Shown here piece by piece: positions 6,261-12,313 of a stretch of 12,313 nucleotides of DNA; the first letter of the stretch is position 1; every line of letters starts with the position of its first letter. This DNA comes from CAYOBW01 sp964402115. GTDB taxonomy: Bacteria; Verrucomicrobiota; Kiritimatiellia; UBA8416; CAYOBW01. The stretch is from NCBI GenBank assembly GCA_964402115.1, contig CAYOBW010000211.1, positions 1 to 12,313 of the forward strand, read 5' to 3'. The notes beneath the pieces are model-generated. The model was not told where the DNA came from. It ran no database searches and saw nothing but the letters and a program-made list of their open reading frames with translations. Position numbers and translations under genes: made by a program.

Positions 6261-7757
6261 TTACACCTTCTCCGGCACCACGAAGGGCGCCCGATAGTTC
6301 CGCGTGACCAGCCGGTTGGCCGGCTCGCTGAACTCCCCCTCGAACCGCTCGGTTTCCGCATTCATGGTCAGCACCGGGCCCAGGGACACCGGCGTGGCCT
6401 GCAGGTCGATCTCGTTGGCCGCCAGGTGCGCCTGGAACCGCTCGAACGCGCCGGCCAGCTCCTTGTGCCCGGCTATCCGCTCGCCGATTTCGCCGGACGG
6501 CGCGGTCCGCCCCAGGCGGTAGGAGATGTTGCCCATGTGGACCAGCGCCGCGGACAGGTGCGCGTCCTCGATGGTGGAGACGAGGCTGTCCGCCTTCCGG
6601 CTGCGCACGGCGTCCAGGAAGTTCTGGTTGAGGTGCGGCCGGTTCGATTTGAACTCCCGGATCAGCTTGTCGTCTTTGTCGAAGGCCTTGTTCCGGGTGA
6701 TGCAGCCGCCCTCGCAGTGAATCACCAGCCCGGTCTGCTCGCCGTGGCGGTCGTCCATGGCCGCCGCTTTCCAGTCGCCGGCGCGCAGGGCCCGGTTCCG
6801 CGGCAGGCCGCGCACGTCGAAGATGACGGGGGCGGGCGCGTAGTCGAAGTAGAGGAGCTGGGAGTTGGGCGTCTGCCCGTCGTCGTCGTAGCCGAAGCGG
6901 CCGCCCAGGCTGAGCACGTGCCGCGGCAGGCCCTGGCCGGTGGCCATGCGGCAGCCGTCCAGGTAGTGGATGCCCATGTTGCCGAGGTCGCCGCTGCCGG
7001 TGAGCCAGTCCCAGTGCCAGTCGTAATGCAGGTGCTGGCGGCGCAGCGGCTGCAGCGGCGCGGGCCCCGACCACAGGTCGTAGTCCAGGCCCGGCGGGAT
7101 CGCCTGCGGACCGGTCACTTTGCCGATGGCCGGCCGGGGTTTGTAGTTCACGCCGTAGATCAGCCGGATCGGGCCGAGGTTGCCCTGCCTGACCCACTCC
7201 AGCGCCTCGTGGAAGCCCGTCGCTTCCCGCGATCCGCTGGTGCACAGCACGATGCGGCCGTACCGGCGCGCCGCCTCCACCATCTGGCGCCCCTCGAAAA
7301 TGTTGTGCGAGGCCGGCTTCTGCAGGAAGACGTCCTTGCCGGCCTGGCAGGCCCAGACGGTGGCCAGCGCGTGCCAGTGGTTGGGGGTGGTGATGCTGAC
7401 GGCGTCGATGTCCTTGCGCTCCAGCAGGCGGCGCAGGTCGGTGACGGCGTCGACATTCTCGCCCCGCCGGGCGAAGTCCGCCGCCTCCTCGTCCAGGAGC
7501 GCGCGGTCCACGTCGCACAGGGCCACGATGCGCACGCCGGAAAGCTTGCGCCAGTCGCGGATGTCCTGCCGGCCCTTGCCCCCGATCTTCACATGCGAGC
7601 CGATGCCGATCACGGCCAGGCGGATATCGCCGTTGGCGCTGCCGGCGGCCCTTGCCGGGCGGACGGGCAGGGCTCCGGCCAGCAGGGCCCCGCCGCCGGC
7701 GGCGGCCAGGTTGCCGACAAAAGCGCGACGTCGCAGGCGGCCGCGTGTCGTTTCCAT
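6261..7757 (-). CDS. Tat-exported Gfo/Idh/MocA oxidoreductase (QKP variant)
   Basis: 498 residues starting METTRGRLRRRAFVGN, a twin-arginine signal (RRRAFV, residues 9-14) followed by a hydrophobic stretch and an Ala-rich cleavage site near residue 38. The N-terminal Rossmann domain begins IRLAVIGIGSHVKIGG, followed by the second-strand acid in VALCDVD and the conserved TPNHWHA (H127, H129). The usual Glu-Lys-Pro motif is Gln-Lys-Pro here (Q146, K147, P148), keeping the key lysine. The C-terminal alpha/beta domain contains GDLGNMGIHYLD (H264, D267). Family members bind NAD(P) and oxidise, reduce or, with bound cofactor, epimerise or hydrolyse sugars; Tat export of the folded, cofactor-loaded protein is the usual explanation for such signals. 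It is the first gene of a two-gene operon with the TIM-barrel protein. No good ribosome binding site is seen before the ATG at 7757, but there is no better start. Confidence 0.92.
   Translation of the reverse strand: METTRGRLRRRAFVGNLAAAGGGALLAGALPVRPARAAGSANGDIRLAVIGIGSHVKIGGKGRQDIRDWRKLSGVRIVALCDVDRALLDEEAADFARRGENVDAVTDLRRLLERKDIDAVSITTPNHWHALATVWACQAGKDVFLQKPASHNIFEGRQMVEAARRYGRIVLCTSGSREATGFHEALEWVRQGNLGPIRLIYGVNYKPRPAIGKVTGPQAIPPGLDYDLWSGPAPLQPLRRQHLHYDWHWDWLTGSGDLGNMGIHYLDGCRMATGQGLPRHVLSLGGRFGYDDDGQTPNSQLLYFDYAPAPVIFDVRGLPRNRALRAGDWKAAAMDDRHGEQTGLVIHCEGGCITRNKAFDKDDKLIREFKSNRPHLNQNFLDAVRSRKADSLVSTIEDAHLSAALVHMGNISYRLGRTAPSGEIGERIAGHKELAGAFERFQAHLAANEIDLQATPVSLGPVLTMNAETERFEGEFSEPANRLVTRNYRAPFVVPEKV
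6266..6273 (-). promoter_or_regulatory. Ribosome binding site inside the upstream gene's 3' end
   Basis: GGAGAAGG on the minus strand ends 7 bases before the ATG at 6258 and lies within the last codons of the Gfo/Idh/MocA gene, whose stop is at 6263-6261. The arrangement indicates translational coupling. Confidence 0.7.
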
Positions 7758-7817
7758 GCGCGCATGATGCCGCTAGCCGGCGGGGCAGGCAAGCTGAAGT
7801 TCACGCCGAGAACGTCT

Positions 7818-7847
7818 TGTACATGGACCGGCACACGGTGCATCATC
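7818..7847 (+). promoter_or_regulatory. Weak candidate promoter for the second Gfo/Idh/MocA gene
   Basis: TTGTAC (7818-7823), 18 bases, then CATCAT (7842-7847, four of six -10 matches). Transcription would begin near 7854, about 40 bases before the ATG at 7893. It lies in the 135-base divergent spacer 7758-7892. The matches are modest. Confidence 0.22.
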
Positions 7848-7880
7848 GCCGCGGTATCGGAAAGAGCAACAGGCCAAACA

Positions 7881-7885
7881 AGAGG
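7881..7885 (+). promoter_or_regulatory. Ribosome binding site of the second Gfo/Idh/MocA gene
   Basis: AGAGG ends 7 bases before the ATG at 7893 and supports that start over the in-frame ATG at 7908. Confidence 0.55.
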
Positions 7886-7892
7886 TAACCAC

Positions 7893-9211
7893 ATGGCATC
7901 CTCCATGCATCGGCGTTCATTCCTGGCCGCGGCCGCGGTCGCGCCCCTCATCCTCCCCCGCAGCGTGTTCGGGGCCAATCGCAAGCTCAACATCGCCTTC
8001 ATCGGCATGGGCGGCCAGATCCAGGGGCACGTGAAGAATGTGCTGCAACAGCAGCACAACGTGGTGGCGTTCTGCGACGTGGACCCGAACCAGGTCGCCA
8101 GCTCCAAGGCGCGGCACGGGGCGCCGGTCGCCGCGGCCGGGGAGTACGGGGACTATCGCGTGCTGCTGGAAAAGGAGAAGTCTCTGGATGCGGTGGTGGT
8201 GGCCACGCCGGACCACTGGCATGCGCCCATCTGCACCGCGGCCATCCGGGCCGGCCTGCACGTGTACTGCGAGAAGCCGCTGACCCGCACGCTGGCCGAG
8301 GCGCGTGCGCTGCGCGAGCTGTCCCGGAAAGCGAAGGTCGTGACCCAGACCGGCAACCAGGGCAGCGCTTCGGGCAACCTCCGCCGGAGCATGGAACTGA
8401 TCCAGGCCGGGTTCTTCGGGCAGATCTCCAACGTACACGTCTGGCACCCCGCCCACGGCTGGCCGTGCGGGGTGCCGCGGCCGGCCGGCGAGGACCCGGC
8501 GCCAAAGGGGCTGAACTGGGATTTCTGGTGCGGCCCCTCCCCCGTCCGCCCTTTCAAGAACGACATCTATCATCCCGCGAAATGGCGGGGCTGGTACGAT
8601 TTCGGCAACGGATCGATGGGGGACTTCTGCTGCCATTCCTTCAACCTGCCGGTGCGCGCCCTGAAGCTCGCCTACCCGACGCGGGTCGAAATCAGCGGCG
8701 TGCGGAACGGGGGCCTGGAGAGCTATGCCAGCGCGGTGACGCACACCTTCCGCTTCCCGGCCCAGGACGGCCGCGCCGCCGTGAACCTGATCTACTACAC
8801 CGGCGGCGACGAGCTGCCGCCCAAGGCGCTCACCGACCCGCTCGTCGCCACCTTCGGCCAGATCCCCCGGGTGGGCGCCCTGCTGGAGGGCGAGAAGGGG
8901 CTGCTCTCCGCCGGCCTGTGGAATTCGGAGTGCTACGTGAAGATGGAGGGCGACGCCAAGTTCCTCGGCCATGACAAGCACCCCGCGGCCAAACAGGTGC
9001 CGCAAACGCTGCCGCGCGTCCGCGACCACCTCCAGGAGTGGACCGACGCGATCCTGAATGGCGGACAGACCTTCGCCCCGTTCGACTTCGGCGGTCACCT
9101 GACCGAGATCGGCCTCGCCGGCACCGTCGCGCTGCGGCTTCAGCAGAACCTGGACTGGGACGGCGAAGCGATGCAGGCCAGGGGCGTGCCCGCAGCCGAC
9201 GCCCTGGTGCG
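7893..9211 (+). CDS. Tat-exported Gfo/Idh/MocA oxidoreductase, 3' end lost in gap
   Basis: 439 codons are visible before the N block. The N-terminus has a twin-arginine signal (MHRRSFLAAAAVAP), then the Rossmann start LNIAFIGMGGQIQGH, VAFCDVD, TPDHWHA (H108, H110) and an intact EKP motif (E127, K128, P129). The C-terminal domain includes the segment WRGWYDFGNGSMGDFCCHSF (H248), typical of a large planctomycete and verrucomicrobial subgroup with a His-x-x-Asn pattern. The visible end, LDWDGEAMQARGVPAADALV, is usually followed in this subgroup by only about ten more residues, so little is missing. It is clearly a different paralogue from the one at 6261-7757 (shorter, EKP instead of QKP) and is transcribed divergently from it. 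The expected role is NAD(P)-dependent sugar oxidation or reduction outside the cytoplasm; the substrate is unknown. Confidence 0.92.
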
Positions 9212-9311
9212 NNNNNNNNNNNNNNNNNNNNNNNNNNNNNNNNNNNNNNNNNNNNNNNNNNNNNNNNNNNNNNNNNNNNNNNNNNNNNNNNNNNNNNNNN
9301 NNNNNNNNNNN
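9212..9311. other. Assembly gap (100 Ns)
   Basis: Exactly 100 undetermined bases, the usual placeholder for a scaffold gap of unknown length. The end of the oxidoreductase gene, any spacer, and the start and signal peptide of the arabinofuranosidase gene must fit here, which probably needs more than 100 bases. Open frames reading through the Ns are artefacts. Confidence 0.97.
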
Positions 9312-11227
9312 TGCGGCCGCGCCCGTACAGCCGCCTGCTCTTCGGCGGCTTCCTGGAACACTTTCACCGGCAGATCTACGGCGGGATCTACGAGCCGGGC
9401 TCGCCGCTGGCGGACGCCCAGGGCTTCCGCAAGGACGTGCTCGCGGCGGTCCGGGAGCTGCGCACCCCTGTCGTACGCTGGCCGGGCGGCTGCTTTGTCA
9501 GCGCCTACCACTGGAAAGACGGCGTCGGCAAGGAGCGCCAGCCCGCCTTCGACAAGGCCTGGGGCGTCGAGGATCCCAACACCTTCGGCACCGACGAGTT
9601 CGTGGCCTGGTGCCGGCTGGCCGGCAGCGAGCCGTACATCTGCGGCAACGCCGGCACCGGCACGCCCGAGGAGATGAGCGACTGGGTCGAGTACTGCAAC
9701 CAGACGCTGGGCCGCTGGGCGCGGCTGCGCGCGGCCAACGGCCAGCCGCAGCCCTACAACGTCCGCTACTGGTCGGTCGGCAACGAGAACTGGGGCAGCC
9801 ATGAAATCGGCGCAAAGACCATCCAGGAGTGGGGCCTCTTCGTGCGCGAGACCGCCAAGATGATCCGCCGCACCGACCCGGCCGTCGTCCTCTCGGCCGC
9901 GGCCCTGGGCGACGACTGGAACCGGAACCTCCTGCAGCAGGCCGGCAACACGCTGAACATGATCTCGATCCACGGCTACTGGGACGGGCTCTGGGCGGAC
10001 GACCGCCCGAGCGACTATGCCACGTGCATGCTGCGCTCGGGCCAGCCCGAGGAGAGCATCGCGTCCGTGGAGCGGCTGCTGGACGCGACGGGCTTCAGGG
10101 GCCGGATCACCATCGCCTTCGACGAGTGGAACCTGCGCGGCTGGCACCACCCGGGCGTGATGACGGGCTTCGGCCCCGCCGAGATCAAGGCCCGCGACCG
10201 CAACGACCTCAACGCCACCTACACCATGGCCGATGCGCTGTTCTCGGCGTGCTTCCTGAATGCCTGCCTGCGGCATGCCGATACCGTAAAGATGGCCAAC
10301 ATCGCGCCCCTGGTCAACACCCGCGGCCCGCTGTTTGTGCATCCCAAGGGCATCGTCAAGCGGACGACGTTTCATGTCATGAGCATGTACGCCAACCTGC
10401 TGGGACCGCGCGTGGCCCGTGTCGCGGTGACCAGCGCGCCCTTCGCGCACGGCGGCAACGCCGTGCCGGCCGTCGATGCCGTGGCCACGTGCGACGACGG
10501 GCGGAAGACGTGGCGGCTCGCCCTGGTGAACCGCCACGCATCCGCAACCGTGAACGCCGCCGTCCTGTTCGACGGCGCGGCGGCAATGGGAACCTGTCGC
10601 GCAACCGTGCTGGCGGGGGAAGCCGCCGAGGCCTTCAACGACGTGGAGCGGCCGGACCGGGTCGTCCCGCGGAAGGTCGAGCTGGCGTTCCGGGACGGCG
10701 CCGTCGCGCTGCCGCCCCACTCCGTGACAATCCTCGAAATGGACCGGACGCCTGGCCCCGACCAGCAGTGGCTTTCCAACGGAAGCTTCGAGTCCGCCGG
10801 CGGGCAGGAGCGGCCGGCGGGGTGGACGACCACCCAGTGGGCCGACGGCGCCTATCGGGCCGAGTGGTCGGAGGATCGGCCCCATTCCGGCCGGCGCTGC
10901 GTCCTGCTCGAATCCGGGGCGGGGGCGGACTGCGCCTGGATCCAGCAGGTCGACGTCGACCCCCGCACCAGGTACCGCCTGGCCGGCTGGATCCGCACGC
11001 AGGACGTGGTCCCGGGGACGGGACGCGGCGCGCTCCTGAACGTCCAGGAGATCCAGGACGTGAAGACGGAGGTCGTCTCCGGCACGAAGGACTGGGTGCA
11101 GGTGCAGATGATTTTCGACACCGGCTCGCACGAAACGATCCAGGTGAACGGCCTGCTGGGCGGCTGGGGCCGGTCGAGCGGGAAGAGTTGGTACGACGAC
11201 ATCACCCTGGAGCGCGTGAGTCCCTGA
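9312..11227 (+). CDS. GH51 alpha-L-arabinofuranosidase with C-terminal CBM-like module, 5' end lost in gap
   Basis: 637 residues are visible (first full codon at 9314) and the N-terminus is in the gap. The beginning, LLFGGFLEHFHRQIYGGIYE, then RWPGGCFVSAYHW, GTDEFVAWC and EPYICGNAGTGTPEE, is the GH51 (beta/alpha)8 barrel. The acid/base is the Glu of VGNENWG (visible residue 158, codon 9785-9787) and the nucleophile is the Glu of IAFDEWN (visible residue 271, codon 10124-10126). The usual C-terminal beta-sandwich of GH51 ends near ALPPHSVTILEM (about residue 475). An extra 150 residues follow, starting WLSNGSFES and running through RYRLAGWIRTQ to SWYDDITLE, the pattern of a CBM4/9-like jelly roll. 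The enzyme would release terminal alpha-L-arabinofuranose from arabinan, arabinoxylan or arabinogalactan; a few GH51 members are endoglucanases instead. It is probably secreted, but the signal peptide is not visible. Confidence 0.94.
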
Positions 11228-11247
11228 GACGCTCATCGGCGCGAGAC

Positions 11248-11252
11248 GGAGG
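11248..11252 (+). promoter_or_regulatory. Possible ribosome binding site of the thioredoxin-like gene
   Basis: GGAGG lies 12 bases before the ATG at 11265, somewhat farther than usual. The next gene starts only 37 bases after the GH51 stop, so co-transcription is likely. Confidence 0.45.
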
Positions 11253-11264
11253 CCCCCCTACGAC

Positions 11265-12313
11265 ATGAGAAACTTCACGATTCGCGGCTGCACGGCCGCC
11301 CTGCTTGCCACCTTGCCCCCGTTCGTCTGCCTCCCGGCCATGGCCGCCGGCGCGGCGCCGCGCGGCAGGGCCGAGCGGGTGACGAATTACGAGGAGGCTC
11401 TGGCCCGCGCCAAGGCAACCGGCGGCGACATCGTCGTTCTGCAGCGGGGCAGCGACTGGAACCGGCTCGGCGAGATGCTTCACAACGATGTCTGGTCGAA
11501 GGACGCTTTCGCGCGCGAGCTCGGCGACCGGTTCATCCTGGTAGCGGTGGACCTCCCCGAACAGGAAGGTGCCCCGGCCTTGCGGGGCCCGTATGCCGCA
11601 AGGGCCGACGGTCACGCCGAAACCGAGGCCGGCGACACCCCTCCCCTGCGGCTGGCAACGCTGGCGGGAGACCCCACCCCGCTGCCGTCGAACGAAGTAG
11701 CCGCGGTGGAAGGCAAGGACGGCTCCGTGTTCAAGCCGCGCGCGGATGGCGCCTGGCTGGCGGAGGGCGCGAATCCCGGCCAGGAAACGCTGACGCTCAA
11801 GATCCGGACAGCGGGCGGCGGCCAGGTGCTGCGCCTCGATTTTCCCACCGACCCGAGCCTTCCGGGCAACGGGCCGGGCCGCGCCGGCAACGGCAACTTC
11901 GCCATCTCCGAAGTCGAAGCGCAACAGGGCGCAGCCCCGCTCAAACTGACAGCCGCGTGGGCCAGCGCGAGCGAAGGGGCGTGGGGCGCGTGGCAACTCC
12001 TCGACGGCGTCGGCGACAAGGGCGACAACCTGTGGAACGCGCAGGGCCACCTGCACCAACGGCGCACGCTGCTGCTGGCGCTGGCCAAACCGCTCCCGTC
12101 CGGGGCTGAACTGACGGTGCGGCTCGTCTGCCGGAGCCAGTGGGGGCAGCATGTGCCGGGCTGCGTGCGCGCAGCGGTGCTGCGGGACCGGCGCCTCGCG
12201 GACGACATCGGCCGCGTTTCCGCCGCGCAGCACCTGCGGCAGCAGAACGGCCGGTTCACCTGGTGGGACACCACCTACTGCCCGCGGGTGGCGCTGCTGG
12301 ACAGCGAGGGCCG
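11265..12313 (+). CDS. Secreted thioredoxin-fold protein lacking CxxC, with inserted PSD1-type domain (3' partial)
   Basis: An uninterrupted frame of 349 codons from the ATG at 11265 runs off the window. Residues 1-28 form a signal peptide (hydrophobic AALLATLPPFVCLPAMA). Residues 41-98 look like the first half of a thioredoxin fold: NYEEALARAKATGGDIVVLQ, then RGSDWNRLGEMLHNDVWSKD and FILVAVDLPE. In thioredoxin-like relatives the helix start reads GSDWCxxC; here both cysteine positions are replaced (N66, G69), so it should not be a disulfide oxidoreductase. Residues of about 142-306 contain DPSLPGNGPGRAGNGNFAIS (residues 196-215), a W-rich middle and RSQWGQHVPGC, resembling the domain found in planctomycete DUF1549/DUF1553 proteins. 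After it, TYCPRVALLDSEG (337-349) resembles the later cis-proline strand of thioredoxin, suggesting the domain is inserted within the fold. It follows the GH51 gene by 37 bases. Function unknown; ligand or carbohydrate binding is a guess. Confidence 0.75.
   Translation, partial: MRNFTIRGCTAALLATLPPFVCLPAMAAGAAPRGRAERVTNYEEALARAKATGGDIVVLQRGSDWNRLGEMLHNDVWSKDAFARELGDRFILVAVDLPEQEGAPALRGPYAARADGHAETEAGDTPPLRLATLAGDPTPLPSNEVAAVEGKDGSVFKPRADGAWLAEGANPGQETLTLKIRTAGGGQVLRLDFPTDPSLPGNGPGRAGNGNFAISEVEAQQGAAPLKLTAAWASASEGAWGAWQLLDGVGDKGDNLWNAQGHLHQRRTLLLALAKPLPSGAELTVRLVCRSQWGQHVPGCVRAAVLRDRRLADDIGRVSAAQHLRQQNGRFTWWDTTYCPRVALLDSEG

Noticed and set aside
6426..9677. A very long plus-strand open frame crossing the N gap
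   Set aside because: Its first part is antisense to the Gfo/Idh/MocA operon, its middle is the real gene starting at 7893, and its end is a shifted frame of the GH51 gene after the Ns. Only 7893-9211 is coding.
9140..11236. 698-residue minus-strand open frame across the gap and opposite GH51
   Set aside because: Antisense shadow that reads through Ns; the opposite strand has both GH51 catalytic motifs intact.
11202..12233. 343-residue minus-strand open frame at the right end
   Set aside because: Arg/Ala-rich with no motif. The plus strand has an open frame with signal peptide, thioredoxin-like start and a conserved GPGR...NGNF domain, which is the better gene.

Overview
This is a GC-rich, apparently metagenome-derived scaffold fragment; an exact 100-N block at 9212-9311 marks a join of unknown true length. 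The gene families point to the PVC superphylum (Planctomycetota, Verrucomicrobiota, Lentisphaerota or Kiritimatiellota). They include an exported sulfatase, an HzsA-related protein with planctomycete-type cytochrome motifs, Tat-exported Gfo/Idh/MocA oxidoreductases with a TIM-barrel isomerase, and a protein carrying a domain typical of planctomycete DUF1549/DUF1553 proteins. I cannot place it more finely than that.

Layout. Positions 1-161 (minus) hold the N-terminus of a sulfatase. Positions 162-494 are non-coding and contain a REP-like inverted repeat. Positions 495-3209 (minus) encode a secreted beta-propeller/di-haem HzsA-related protein. The divergent intergenic region 3210-3433 has a plausible promoter for that gene and, upstream of it, a 10-bp-phased direct repeat. 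Positions 3434-5302 (plus) encode a secreted heparinase II/III-like polysaccharide lyase. Positions 5371-6258 and 6261-7757 (both minus) form a tight two-gene operon of a Gfo/Idh/MocA oxidoreductase followed by a TIM-barrel sugar isomerase/epimerase-like protein. Divergent from it, 7893-9211 (plus) encodes a second Gfo/Idh/MocA oxidoreductase that runs into the gap. After the gap, 9312-11227 (plus) is a GH51 alpha-L-arabinofuranosidase missing its N-terminus, with a C-terminal carbohydrate-binding-like module. Finally 11265-12313 (plus) is an uncut reading frame running off the window, encoding an unusual secreted thioredoxin-fold protein without its CxxC cysteines.

Taken together this looks like an extracytoplasmic carbohydrate-processing locus. 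Sulfate removal, uronate-polymer lysis and arabinofuranose removal would act on a complex, possibly sulfated polysaccharide. The Tat-exported oxidoreductase and isomerase proteins could oxidise and rearrange the released sugars outside the cytoplasm. The HzsA-related di-haem protein and the thioredoxin-like fusion protein have no assigned role, and are the most interesting parts of the window.
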